Shown here: positions 35,497 to 44,271 of the stretch, piece after piece | Position numbering within the stretch: position 1 is the stretch's first letter | Layout of the letters: every line of letters starts with the position of its first letter | Assembly: GCF_018596315.1 (NCBI RefSeq) | Contig: NZ_JAHEAG010000001.1 | Coordinates: forward strand, 62,001 to 126,000 | DNA length: 64,000 bases | Direction of reading: 5' to 3' | Origin: Bradyrhizobium sp. SRL28 | GTDB lineage: Bacteria; Pseudomonadota; Alphaproteobacteria; Rhizobiales; Xanthobacteraceae | The notes under the pieces: generated by a model | What the model saw: only the letters and a program-made list of their open reading frames with translations | Database searches by the model: none | What the model was told of the DNA's origin: nothing | Position numbers and translations under genes: made by a program

Positions 35497-36117
35497 ATGC
35501 AATACGATCCCAGCGATCTGAAACCCCGCGAGCGCTACAAGGTGCTCACATCCTTCGTGCTGCCACGGCCGATCGCGTGGGTGACGTCGGTGGGACCTGC
35601 CGGCGTGGTCAACGCGGCGCCGTTCAGTTTCTTCAACGTGTTCTGCGAAGATCCGCCGCTCTGCATGTTCGCCGCCAATCTGCGGCCCGACGGCCGCATC
35701 AAAGACACCGTGATCAACATCCGCGCCACGAATGAATTCGTGGTCAACATGACCGACGAGGCGCTGGCGCATGCGATGCATGAGAGCAGCGGCGACTTCC
35801 CGCCTGATATCGGCGAGCCGGATTATTTGAAACTCAAACTCGCACCCTCGACCAAAATCGCCGTACCGCGGCTGGCGGATGCGCCGTTCTCGATGGAGTG
35901 CAAGACCTGGAAGGAGATCGACGTCAACGGCGACCGGTTGCTGGTGATGGGCGAAGGCATTCACTTCCACATCCGCGACGATCTCTGGGACCACGCCGCG
36001 ATGCGCGTGCATATGGAGCGCTATCATCCGATCGGCCGCATGTTCGCGGATCGCTATTGCCGGACGGACGATCGCGTGGTGTTTCCGCCGGCCGAGGGGG
36101 CGAAGAGCGCTGTCTAG
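35497..36117 (+). CDS. Flavin reductase-like / FMN-binding split-barrel protein
   Basis: 206 aa from the ATG at 35497. LPRPIAWVTSVGPAG...VNAAPFSFFN is the FMN-binding start of the flavin reductase-like family. Members reduce FMN for two-component monooxygenases or simply carry flavin. A partner could be one of the monooxygenases at 39.4 or 41.3 kb, but both carry their own cofactor sites, so that link is weak. Longer in-frame starts fall inside the repeat and are rejected. Confidence 0.85.
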   Translation: MQYDPSDLKPRERYKVLTSFVLPRPIAWVTSVGPAGVVNAAPFSFFNVFCEDPPLCMFAANLRPDGRIKDTVINIRATNEFVVNMTDEALAHAMHESSGDFPPDIGEPDYLKLKLAPSTKIAVPRLADAPFSMECKTWKEIDVNGDRLLVMGEGIHFHIRDDLWDHAAMRVHMERYHPIGRMFADRYCRTDDRVVFPPAEGAKSAV

Positions 36118-36119
36118 AC

Positions 36120-36199
36120 GTAGGATGGGTGGAGCGAAGCGATACCCATCGGCATCACGAATGGTATTGATGGGTATCGCTGCGCTCCACCCATCCTAC
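36120..36199. repeat. Intergenic inverted repeat, GTAGGATGGGTGGAGCGAAGCG type (family F)
   Basis: GTAGGATGGGTGGAGCGAAG...TACCCATC pairs with GATGGGTATCG...GCGCTCCACCCATCCTAC. Only copy of this type in the window; located between converging genes. Confidence 0.85.
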
Positions 36200-36202
36200 G
36201 GA

Positions 36203-36958
36203 CTATGGCACCGGCCGGTGCGCCCGGAGGAAGGACCGGATCTGGCGTACCGCCAGCGGCACGCGCTCCTTTGGCTCCTTCCACGGAAACAGGCTGACTT
36301 CCGCGTTCGGCGCCAGCATCGCGCTCTCCATGGCGACGGCGTATGGATGCGCCGGGATATCGTCGGGCAGGATCAGCACCGGCGTCTGGCATTGGCGGAC
36401 GAAATCGCGTGTGACCGTGAAGACGAAATCGGGGTTGGTGCGATACATTTTCGTCAGGAACTTCTCGGCCTGCTCCATCGTGATGTCGGGCCGGCGTTTT
36501 GTCAGTTCCGGCGCCCAGCCCTTCATGTTGTTGTCGTAGAACAGGTCGCGCATTTCGGGGCGCGACCCCGAAGGCATCGCCAGCACGCCGGCAACGACGC
36601 GATCCGGCGCACGCTTGAGCAAATTCCAGATCAAGGGACCGCCGATGCAAAAACCAAGCACCATGAATTTTTCGATGCCGAGGTGATCCATCAGTGCGAG
36701 CTGATCGTCGGTGTGGGAATCCCAGGGGCGGTCGATCTCGAGCGGGCCGGAGGACTCGCCAGGTGGCGCGTTGCGCAGGTCGTAGGCGATGCAGCGGTAC
36801 TCGTCGCCGAACTCCTTGATTGCGTTGAAGGGCGGATAGTCGCCGGTAATCCCTGAGATGTTCGAATTCAATCCGCCGCCGGCGATCAGCAGCAGCGGAA
36901 AGCCGGAGCCGGCCTCTTCATAATGGATGCGAACGGCGCCCTTCTCGAAAAAGCTCAT
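36203..36958 (-). CDS. Alpha/beta-fold hydrolase with Cys at the nucleophile elbow
   Basis: 251 aa from the ATG at 36958 (GAGGGGAAC upstream). The fold is clear: LLIAGGGLNSN for the oxyanion loop and LGFCIGGPL for the nucleophile elbow, where the usual GxSxG serine is Cys at 104. Cys nucleophiles occur in dienelactone hydrolase and a few others, so activity is likely but with altered specificity. Candidates for the acid and His are D-x in the 215 region and H near the C-terminus (RAHRPVP). It lies 15 bp behind the GST gene and is probably co-transcribed. Confidence 0.85.
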   Translation of the reverse strand: MSFFEKGAVRIHYEEAGSGFPLLLIAGGGLNSNISGITGDYPPFNAIKEFGDEYRCIAYDLRNAPPGESSGPLEIDRPWDSHTDDQLALMDHLGIEKFMVLGFCIGGPLIWNLLKRAPDRVVAGVLAMPSGSRPEMRDLFYDNNMKGWAPELTKRRPDITMEQAEKFLTKMYRTNPDFVFTVTRDFVRQCQTPVLILPDDIPAHPYAVAMESAMLAPNAEVSLFPWKEPKERVPLAVRQIRSFLRAHRPVP

Positions 36959-36973
36959 CACGTTCCCCTCGCC

Positions 36974-37867
36974 TCACGCCTTGGCGGGCTCCCCGATCTT
37001 GTCCTGGGTCTTCGTATCGAAATCGCTGACCTCATGCCGCTCATGCAACTGGCTCGCCGGATCGCCCGAGATACGATTGACCATGCGCCCGCGCTTGACG
37101 GCGGGGCGCTTTGCAATCGCGTCGGTCCAGCGCTGCACGTTCTTGTATTCGTGCACCGACAGGAATTCGCCGGCGCCGTAGACCAAGCCCTTGGCCAGCG
37201 CGCCGTACCACGGCCAGGTCGCCATGTCGGCAATCGTGTACTCGTGGCCTGCGAGATACTCATTGTCGGCAAGCCGGCGGTCGAGCACGTCGAGCTGGCG
37301 CTTCACCTCCATCGCATAGCGGTCGATGGCGTACTCGATCTTGGTCGGTGCGTAGGCGTAGAAATGGCCAAAGCCGCCGCCGAGAAACGGCGCGCTGCCC
37401 ATCTGCCAAAAAAGCCACGACAGGCATTCGGCCCGCGCCGCCCCGCTTGTCGGCAGAAACGCCCCGAACTTTTCGGCGAGATGCATCAGGATCGCCCCGG
37501 ACTCGAACAGCCGGATCGGCTGAGGTCCGCTGCGGTCCATCAGCGCCGGGATTTTCGAGTTCGGATTGACCGCGACAAAACCGCTGCCGAACTGGTTGCC
37601 GTCGATCTTGATCAGCCAGGCGTCGTATTCCGCTCCGCTGTGGCCGGCGGCCAACAGCTCCTCGAACATCACCGTGACCTTGACGCCGTTCGGCGTCGCC
37701 AGCGAATAGAGCTGGAACGGATGGCGGCCGACCGGCAGTTCGGCCTCATGCGTGGGGCCTGCGATCGGGCGATTGATGCTGGCAAAGCGGCCGCCGCTTT
37801 CCTTGTTCCAGGTCCAGACCTTTGGCGGCTCGTAAGCGGTGGGATCGGTGACGGGGGCGTCGGTCAT
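36974..37867 (-). CDS. yghU: Glutathione S-transferase, YghU-type disulfide-bond oxidoreductase
   Basis: 297 aa from the ATG at 37867. Layout follows the YghU/Nu-class GST: a long N-terminal arm (WTWNKESGGRFASINRPIAG), a thioredoxin-like domain with NPNSKIPAL and FESGAILMHLAEK, and a helical C-terminal domain. The class binds two glutathiones and has disulfide reductase and peroxidase activity. Asn and Thr in the arm replace the usual catalytic Tyr/Ser. Symbol by similarity to the E. coli protein. First gene of a pair with the alpha/beta hydrolase. Confidence 0.88.
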   Translation of the reverse strand: MTDAPVTDPTAYEPPKVWTWNKESGGRFASINRPIAGPTHEAELPVGRHPFQLYSLATPNGVKVTVMFEELLAAGHSGAEYDAWLIKIDGNQFGSGFVAVNPNSKIPALMDRSGPQPIRLFESGAILMHLAEKFGAFLPTSGAARAECLSWLFWQMGSAPFLGGGFGHFYAYAPTKIEYAIDRYAMEVKRQLDVLDRRLADNEYLAGHEYTIADMATWPWYGALAKGLVYGAGEFLSVHEYKNVQRWTDAIAKRPAVKRGRMVNRISGDPASQLHERHEVSDFDTKTQDKIGEPAKA

Positions 37868-38122
37868 TCGGGTTGGCTCCAGGCTTAATTCGGCCGTCTC
37901 ACGGTTTAAGTCATCTGTCGCGCGGCGGCCGCCGCAATCCATGTAAGGTTTCGTATCAGCACCGCAACCAGACAGAAAGCGCGCAGAAGTCAGGGGAGGA
38001 ATGCGCCATGCTGCGCCTGCCGCAATCGCACGGCGTGGCAGGTGTACTCGGAGCAATGCTCCTGTGGCTGGCGCAGTCGAGATCGGCCATAATGAATGTG
38101 TCGCTACAAAAGAGACCATCCA

Positions 38123-39274
38123 ATGCTCCCATCGCAGCGTGCCTTGTTCGAGATACCGCGCCAGATCTGCTACCTGAATGCCGCCTCCTACAGCCCGCTG
38201 CCGCTTCGAACGCTGGAGGCCGGCCGAGCTGCCGTTCTCCGCAAGGGCACGCCGTGGACGCTCGAGGCCTCCTTCGCCAACCAGCAGCATGAGCGCGCGC
38301 GCCTTGCCGCCGCCCGGCTGATCAATGCCGAGGCCTCCGATGTCGCGCTGATTCCCTCGATCAGTTACGGCGTCGCGACCGCCGCGAAGCTGCTGCCGAT
38401 CGCTCGCGGCACGCGCGTGATCGTGCTGGAGAACGATCATTCCTCGCCGGTGCTCGAATGGCAGACGCGGGCCGAGGCGGAAGGGTTCACCGTCGAGACG
38501 GTTCGCCAGCCGGACGACGGCGACTGGACATCGGCGGTTCTCGAAAGCATCGAGCGATCCGGCGCCCAGCCGCTCAGTCTGGCCTCGATTTCATCGGTGC
38601 ACTGGTCGGACGGCGGGCTGATCGATGTCGACAAGGTCGGCGCGGCACTGCGACAGCGGGGCGCGGCTTTCCTGATCGACGCGACGCAAGGCGCCGGCGT
38701 GCTGGCGACGGACGTAAAGCGTCTCGACCCGGATTTTGTGATCTTCCCGACCTACAAATGGCTGCTCGGCCCTTACGGTCGCGCCTTTCTCTATGTTGCA
38801 AAACGCCATCAAGGCGGTATCCCGCTCGAGCAGACCGCGTCCGGCCGCCGCAACGTGCGCGCCGAGAACGCGGTCTATTTCACCGATGTCAGCTACGTTC
38901 CCGATGCGCGGCGCTTCGACATGGGCGAGCGCGATCATTTCGTCTCGATGGAGATGGCCTCGATCGGCATGGAGATGATGGTCGAATGGGGAGCGCCCGC
39001 CATTGTGCAACGTATCACGATGCTGACGGAGCGGATCGCGCAGGCCGTGCGCGGCATCGGCGTCCACGTGCCGGAGCCTCACCTGCGGGCGCCGCATATA
39101 TTGTGCCTCGCCTTCAAGGGCGGAATGCCGGCGGGATTGATCGAGGGAATGGCAAGCGAAGGCGTCTATGTCGCCCCGCGCGTGGGGCGCATGCGCGTGT
39201 CGCCCCACGTCTATAATGACGAGGCTGATGTCGATCGGTTTGTTGAGGTTTTGACGCGGCGGCTGCGGGGCTGA
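38123..39274 (+). CDS. Aminotransferase class V-fold PLP enzyme
   Basis: 383 aa from the ATG at 38123. PLP lysine K212 is in TYKWLLGPYG and the ring-nitrogen Asp D186 in DATQGAG. The fold is shared by cysteine desulfurases, kynureninases and isopenicillin epimerases; the sequence is nearest to the loosely defined class V/epimerase-like group and lacks the desulfurase active-site Cys loop. Substrate unknown. The 255-bp upstream region contains a short reading frame with its own ribosome site (see findings). Confidence 0.85.
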   Translation: MLPSQRALFEIPRQICYLNAASYSPLPLRTLEAGRAAVLRKGTPWTLEASFANQQHERARLAAARLINAEASDVALIPSISYGVATAAKLLPIARGTRVIVLENDHSSPVLEWQTRAEAEGFTVETVRQPDDGDWTSAVLESIERSGAQPLSLASISSVHWSDGGLIDVDKVGAALRQRGAAFLIDATQGAGVLATDVKRLDPDFVIFPTYKWLLGPYGRAFLYVAKRHQGGIPLEQTASGRRNVRAENAVYFTDVSYVPDARRFDMGERDHFVSMEMASIGMEMMVEWGAPAIVQRITMLTERIAQAVRGIGVHVPEPHLRAPHILCLAFKGGMPAGLIEGMASEGVYVAPRVGRMRVSPHVYNDEADVDRFVEVLTRRLRG

Positions 39275-39277
39275 CTT

Positions 39278-39357
39278 GTAGGGTGGGCAAAGCGCAGCGT
39301 GCCCACCGCTAATGCTCGGCTCGCGATGGTGGGCACGCTGCGCTTTGCCCACCCTAC
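39278..39357. repeat. Intergenic inverted repeat (family B)
   Basis: GTAGGGTGGGCAAAGCGCAG...TGCCCACC and GGTGGGCACG...GCGCTTTGCCCACCCTAC, close to perfect; between converging genes. Confidence 0.9.
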
Positions 39358-39363
39358 GGGAGA

Positions 39364-41019
39364 TTACGACGCCGCCAGCTTTCGCGGCGCTTCCGCCCTC
39401 TCCATCACAAACCCTTCATAACCCTTGGCCGCGACGTCGTTGCAGATCTGCCGGTAGGGGCCGACGCCGCCGATATAGGGCATGAAGATCCGCGGCTTGC
39501 CGGGGACGTTGGCGCCCATGTACCAGGAGTTGGCCTGCGGATAGAGCGTGGTGTAGGCGACCTCGTTGACATGAGCGACCCATTTGTCTTCGGCATCGGT
39601 TGCAGCTTCCATGGTGTCGAGGCCGCGATCACGCAGGTACGCCAGGCAATCGCTGATCCAGTCGACATGCTGCTCGATCGAGACGATCATGTTCGACAGC
39701 ACCGACGGGCTGCCCGGACCGGTGACGACGAAGAGATTCGGAAAACCCGCGCTCATCAGGCCGAGATAGGTGCGCGGGCCCGCGGCCCATTTCTGGTTCA
39801 GCGTCTGGCCGCCCCGGCCTCTAATGTCGATTTTCGCCACCGATCCCGTCATGGCGTCAAAACCGGTCGCCAGCACCAGCGCATCGACTTCGTAATCCCT
39901 GGCGCCGACGCGCACGGCATTCTCCGTGATCTCCTCGATCGGATTGGATCTGATGTCGACCAGCTTCACGTTGGGGCGATTGAAGGCCGCGAAATAATCG
40001 GTGTCGATGCAGATGCGCTTGGAGCCGATCGGATGGTTGTTCGGCTGCAACAGCTTTGCCGTCTCCGGGTCCTTGACGATCTCGGCGATTTTTCCGCGGA
40101 CGAAATTGGCGGCGGTGTCGTTGGCCGCCTTGTCGAGCGCAAGGTTGTTGTAGACCGACATGAAGGTGAGCCCGCCGCGATTCCAGCGCGCCTCGTATTT
40201 CGAGCGGCGTTCGTTGTCGCCGTCATCGAGCGCACCGCGATCGGGCATCTCCGTATAGATGCCGTTCTTCGCCACCTCGCGCGCAAAACGCCTGATCTCG
40301 GGATAGTTTGCACGAAACTTCTCCCGCTCCTGCTCGCTGAGCGCAGCGTTGCGGGCGGGAATGGAGAAGTTTGCGGTGCGCTGGAATACCGTGAGCTGGC
40401 TCGCCTGCTCGGCAATGACCGGCACCGACTGGATCGCCGAAGATCCGGTGCCGATGACGGCAACGCGCTGGCCGGTGAAATCGACCGCTTCATGCGGCCA
40501 GTGGCCGGTGTGATAGACCTTGCCCTTGAATTGATCGAGGCCCTTGATGTCGGGCATCCGCGCGTTCGACAGGCAGCCGGTAGCGAGCACGACGAATTTC
40601 GCCATCACTGTCTTGCCGTCGGATGTCGAGACCGACCACACGCCGGTCACTTCGTCGAAGGCGGCGCTTTCGACCCGAGTGTTGAACTGGATGTCGGGCC
40701 GCAGGTTGAAACGATCCGCGACGTGGTTGGCGTATTTCAAAATCTCCGGCTGCGGCGCGTAGCGCTCGCTCCAGTCCCATTCCTGCTGCAACTCTTCGGA
40801 GAACGAATAGGAATATTGCATGCTCTCGACGTCGCAGCGCGCGCCGGGATAGCGGTTCCAGTACCAGGTGCCGCCGACGCCACTGCCCTGCTCAAAGACG
40901 CGCGCCGTCATTCCCTGCCCGCGCAACCGGTGCAGCATGTACATGCCGGCAAAGCCCGCACCGACCACGACGACGTCGTAAGTCTCAGTAGATTTGGCGG
41001 AAGATGGCATTGCGGACAT
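39364..41019 (-). CDS. Flavin-containing (Baeyer-Villiger-type) monooxygenase
   Basis: 551 aa from the ATG at 41019 (GGGAG upstream; a second ATG three codons in is possible). GAGFAG at 20-25 binds FAD, VIGTGSSAIQ binds NADPH, and FKGKVYHTGHWP between them is the FxGxxxHxxxWP fingerprint of type I Baeyer-Villiger monooxygenases. These insert oxygen next to a ketone to give esters or lactones. That product type would suit the hydrolases and the SMP-30 lactonase in this window, though they are not adjacent. Divergent from the nitronate monooxygenase gene. Confidence 0.92.
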   Translation of the reverse strand: MSAMPSSAKSTETYDVVVVGAGFAGMYMLHRLRGQGMTARVFEQGSGVGGTWYWNRYPGARCDVESMQYSYSFSEELQQEWDWSERYAPQPEILKYANHVADRFNLRPDIQFNTRVESAAFDEVTGVWSVSTSDGKTVMAKFVVLATGCLSNARMPDIKGLDQFKGKVYHTGHWPHEAVDFTGQRVAVIGTGSSAIQSVPVIAEQASQLTVFQRTANFSIPARNAALSEQEREKFRANYPEIRRFAREVAKNGIYTEMPDRGALDDGDNERRSKYEARWNRGGLTFMSVYNNLALDKAANDTAANFVRGKIAEIVKDPETAKLLQPNNHPIGSKRICIDTDYFAAFNRPNVKLVDIRSNPIEEITENAVRVGARDYEVDALVLATGFDAMTGSVAKIDIRGRGGQTLNQKWAAGPRTYLGLMSAGFPNLFVVTGPGSPSVLSNMIVSIEQHVDWISDCLAYLRDRGLDTMEAATDAEDKWVAHVNEVAYTTLYPQANSWYMGANVPGKPRIFMPYIGGVGPYRQICNDVAAKGYEGFVMERAEAPRKLAAS

Positions 41020-41259
41020 GAATATGGGCTCCCTGATATTCTCTTTGATTTGGCAACCAGCATTCCTTCCGTAGCGCCAAAGCGCAAGACGCAAATCCGC
41101 GGCATGGCCTTGCATATTTTGCGACGTGGAATGTGTGCTCCTCGGGATGGGCGTTCCGCTTGGCACGCATACCCCCGATGGGCTAGCGTCGGTTCAACAC
41201 CGCCAATCAAAACCAACAATGAGCGGCTGGCCCGCGGCCGCCACAGGGAGCAACCAACC

Positions 41260-42393
41260 ATGAAATCGCCGATCTGCGACATGCTGGGAATTGAGTTTCC
41301 GCTACTCGCCTTCAGCCACTGCCGCGACGTGGTCGCGGCCGTCAGTCGCGCCGGCGGCTTTGGCGTGCTGGGCGCCACCGCGCACTCGCCGGAGACGATC
41401 GAGCAGGAACTGAAATGGATCGACGATCACACCGACGGCAAGCCCTACGGGCTCGACGTGCTGATCCCGGAAAACATTTCGACCGCGGGTGAAAAGGACG
41501 TCACCTGGAAAAGCCTGGAGGCGCGGATCTCGCCGCAGCATCGCGACTTCACCCGAAACCTGCTGAAGAAATACGGCGTCGAACTGACGACGACCAATGT
41601 CGCCGACAACCAGCCGCAGCCATTCGACGCGCAGCGCGCGCTCGACGTACTCGACGTCTCCTTCCGCCATCCGATCAAGCTGATTGCGAATGCGCTTGGC
41701 GTACCGCCCAAGCAGATGATCGACATGGGCCGCAAGCACGGCGTGCCGGTCGCAGCGCTCGTTGGTTCCAAGGAGCATGCGCTGCGGCAGGTCGCTGCCG
41801 GCGTCGATATCCTGGTCGCGCAGGGCACCGAGGCCGGCGGCCATTGCGGCGAGGTCTCGACCATGGTGCTGGTGCCCGAGGTGATCAAGGCGATCAAGCC
41901 GACCCGTGATGTGCCGGTGCTGGCCGCCGGTGGCATCATGACCGGACGTCAGATGGCGGCCTGCATGGCGATGGGCGCGGCGGGCGCCTGGACCGGCTCG
42001 GTGTGGCTGGCGACGGTGGAGTCCGAGACGACCGAAATCTTCCGCGAGAAGATGATCGCGGCGTCCTCGCGCGACGCCGTCCGCTCCAAGGGCCGCACCG
42101 GAAAGCCGGCGCGGCAATTGCGTTCGGTGTGGACCGATGCGTGGGATCGCGGCCCGGACAGTCCCGGCGCGCTGCCGATGCCGCTGCAGAGCATCATCAG
42201 CCGCGACGCCTTCAACTCGATCGACCGCGCCGCCGCCGCGGGGAATGCGCAGGCGCGCGACCTCGTGACATATTTTGTCGGCCAGGGCGTCGGCCTGATC
42301 GACAGCGTGAAATCGGCCGGCGCCGTGGTGCAGGAATTCAAGGAGGATTTTGCCGATGCGGTGGAGCATATGAATATGCTGATGGAGGAGTGA
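41260..42393 (+). CDS. Nitronate monooxygenase / 2-nitropropane dioxygenase family
   Basis: 377 aa from the ATG at 41260, with AGGGAG upstream. TIM-barrel FMN enzyme: FGVLGATAHSPE near the start, AQGTEAGGHCGEVST with the catalytic His, and PVLAAGGIMTGRQMAACMAMGAAG for phosphate binding. The family oxidises alkyl nitronates; many members in CoA-rich loci instead act as enoyl reductase-like flavoproteins, so the named reaction is provisional. A very long in-frame extension upstream overlaps the antisense monooxygenase and is not real. Confidence 0.87.
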   Translation: MKSPICDMLGIEFPLLAFSHCRDVVAAVSRAGGFGVLGATAHSPETIEQELKWIDDHTDGKPYGLDVLIPENISTAGEKDVTWKSLEARISPQHRDFTRNLLKKYGVELTTTNVADNQPQPFDAQRALDVLDVSFRHPIKLIANALGVPPKQMIDMGRKHGVPVAALVGSKEHALRQVAAGVDILVAQGTEAGGHCGEVSTMVLVPEVIKAIKPTRDVPVLAAGGIMTGRQMAACMAMGAAGAWTGSVWLATVESETTEIFREKMIAASSRDAVRSKGRTGKPARQLRSVWTDAWDRGPDSPGALPMPLQSIISRDAFNSIDRAAAAGNAQARDLVTYFVGQGVGLIDSVKSAGAVVQEFKEDFADAVEHMNMLMEE

Positions 42394-42405
42394 AGGTCTC
42401 TCCAC

Positions 42406-42478
42406 GTCATTGCGAGCGAAGCGAAGCAATCCATACTTTCTTTGCCGCCATGGATTGCTTCGCTTCGCTCGCAATGAC
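42406..42478. repeat. Intergenic inverted repeat (family A)
   Basis: GTCATTGCGAGCGAAGCGAA...AATCCAT and ATGGATTGCTTCGCTTCG...GCAATGAC; the arms are nearly perfect. Confidence 0.9.
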
Positions 42479-42489
42479 GGACAAAGCTC

Positions 42490-42579
42490 GTAGGGTGGGC
42501 AAAGCGAAGCGTGCCCACCACTTCCGAGCAAGATGCTAGATGGTGGGCACGGCGCTGACGCGCCTTTGCCCACCCTACG
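42490..42579. repeat. Intergenic inverted repeat (family B)
   Basis: GTAGGGTGGGCAAAGCGAAG...CCCACCA and TGGTGGGCACG...CCTTTGCCCACCCTACG. It follows the family A copy by 11 bases, the same A-then-B order as at 24.5-24.7 kb. Confidence 0.9.
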
Positions 42580-42612
42580 AATTGAATCTCTAAGAAAGCA
42601 AAGCAAGAAAAA

Positions 42613-44127
42613 ATGTCCACCGCTCCCCTCCCCGAAGACCGCATTCCCGTCATCGTCGGCATCGGCGAGATCGCCGATCGGCCAAAGGACATCGCTGCCG
42701 GCCTCGAACCGCTGGCGCTGCTCGAAGAAGCCGTGCGGCGCGCGGAGGCGGACAGCGGAGCAAAATTGCTCGGCGAGCTCGGCTCACTCGACGTCGTCAA
42801 TTTCCTGAGCTGGCGCTATCGCGATCCCGAGAAGCAGCTTGCGGCGCGGCTCGGCGCCAATCCGGCGCATTGCTATTATGGCCCGGTCGGCGGCGAGAGC
42901 CCGATCCGCTACATTCACGAAGCGGCAAAGCGCATTGCGCGCGGCGAATGCAGCGTGGCGGTGGTCTGCGGCGCGGAAGCGCAATCCACCGCAACCAAGG
43001 CCGAGCGCGGCAGCATCGCGCTGCCGTGGACGCCGTTCGCCCATGACGTCGAGGAGCCGAAGCGCGGCGCGGCGTTCCAGAAGCCGATGGCGGTGAAGCT
43101 CGGCGTGTTCCGCCCCATCACGGTCTATCCGCTGTACGAATCCGCAACCTCGGCGCATTGGGGCCAGACCCCGCGCGAGGCCCTGGCGGAGTCCGGTGCG
43201 CTGTGGTCGACCTATGCGAAGGTCGCCTGCGAAAATCCGAATGCGTGGCTGAAGAAGCGCTTTGCGCCCGACGAGATCACCACGCCCACGCCTGAGAACC
43301 GGCTGATCGCCTGGCCGTACACAAAACTTATGGTGGCCAATCCTACCGTCAACATGGGCGGCGCGGTCCTGTTGACATCGCTGGCAAAGGCCCGCGCGGC
43401 CGGCGTATCCGAAGATCGCCTGATCTATCCGATCGGCGGCGCCTCGGCGGAAGAGCCGCGCGATTATCTGGTCAGGGACCAGTTCTACGAAAGTCACCCG
43501 CAGAACGCGGTGCTGAAGGCAGTCATGGACCTCGTCGAGGGCGACGGCAGAAAATTCGACGCGATCGAGCTTTATAGCTGCTTTCCCTGCGTGCCCAAGA
43601 TGGCACGGCGGACGCTCGGCCTCGGCGCGGACGTGCAGCCGACGGTGACCGGCGGTCTCACCTTCTTCGGCGCGCCGCTCAACACCTATATGACGCACGC
43701 AGCGGTCGCGATGGTGCGCAAGCTTCGTCAAGGCGGCAAGCTCGGCCTGCTCTACGGCCAGGGCGGTTTCGTCACCAAGCATCACGGGCTGGTGCTGTCG
43801 CGAGAAGCACCGCGCGAGGCGCTGAAGCAGGACACCAGCGTGCAGGCCGAAGCCGACCGCAACCGCCGTAAGGTACCGGACTTCGTCACCGAAGCTGCAG
43901 GCAAGGGCAAGGTCGAGAGTTTTACCGTGATCTACAAGGCCAAGGGTGAGGTCGAGCACGGCGTGGTGATGCTGCGCACCGAAGGTGACGCGCGGGCGCT
44001 GGCCCGAATCCCGGCTGCGGATACAGCGACGCTCGTGCATCTACTAGATATGGAACGGACGCCGGTCGGATCGGTCGGCAATATCGTCACGGCCGAAGAC
44101 AGCGTGCTGGAGTGGCGGGTGGGGTAG
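42613..44127 (+). CDS. Thiolase-like acetyl-CoA acetyltransferase
   Basis: 504 aa, about 110 longer than a plain thiolase. The N-terminal 390 residues follow the SCP2-thiolase fold (PVIVGIGEIADRP; VCGAEAQSTA; NTYMTHAA; YGQGGFVTKHHG). The extra C-terminal part (VESFTVIYKAKGEVEHGVVM) looks like an OB-fold domain, resembling a fused version of the DUF35 partner that the 6,116 thiolase has as a separate gene. The usual nucleophile-Cys motif is not evident, so a cleavage role other than classical thiolysis is possible. Confidence 0.82.
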   Translation: MSTAPLPEDRIPVIVGIGEIADRPKDIAAGLEPLALLEEAVRRAEADSGAKLLGELGSLDVVNFLSWRYRDPEKQLAARLGANPAHCYYGPVGGESPIRYIHEAAKRIARGECSVAVVCGAEAQSTATKAERGSIALPWTPFAHDVEEPKRGAAFQKPMAVKLGVFRPITVYPLYESATSAHWGQTPREALAESGALWSTYAKVACENPNAWLKKRFAPDEITTPTPENRLIAWPYTKLMVANPTVNMGGAVLLTSLAKARAAGVSEDRLIYPIGGASAEEPRDYLVRDQFYESHPQNAVLKAVMDLVEGDGRKFDAIELYSCFPCVPKMARRTLGLGADVQPTVTGGLTFFGAPLNTYMTHAAVAMVRKLRQGGKLGLLYGQGGFVTKHHGLVLSREAPREALKQDTSVQAEADRNRRKVPDFVTEAAGKGKVESFTVIYKAKGEVEHGVVMLRTEGDARALARIPAADTATLVHLLDMERTPVGSVGNIVTAEDSVLEWRVG

Positions 44128-44157
44128 CCCTCGCCTGGCATTGCCGGGAGCACATTC

Positions 44158-44248
44158 GTAGGGTGGGCAAAGCGAAGCGTGCCCACCATTCTCGGCGACA
44201 ATCCCGGATGGATAGTGGGCACGGTGCAAGGCGCCTTTGCCACCCTAA
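44158..44248. repeat. Degenerate intergenic inverted repeat (family B)
   Basis: GTAGGGTGGGCAAAGCGAAG is intact on the left; the right arm reads TTTGCCACCCTAAAG, with a lost C and an altered end. It lies between converging genes. Confidence 0.8.
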
Positions 44249-44271
44249 AGTCTACCTCGCGCGAAAGCCCT

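Noticed and set aside
39571..41259. Long in-frame extension upstream of the nitronate monooxygenase
   Set aside because: It lies antisense to the monooxygenase gene at 39,364-41,019, and the family start (MKSPICDMLGIEFPLLAF) has its own ribosome site at 41,260.
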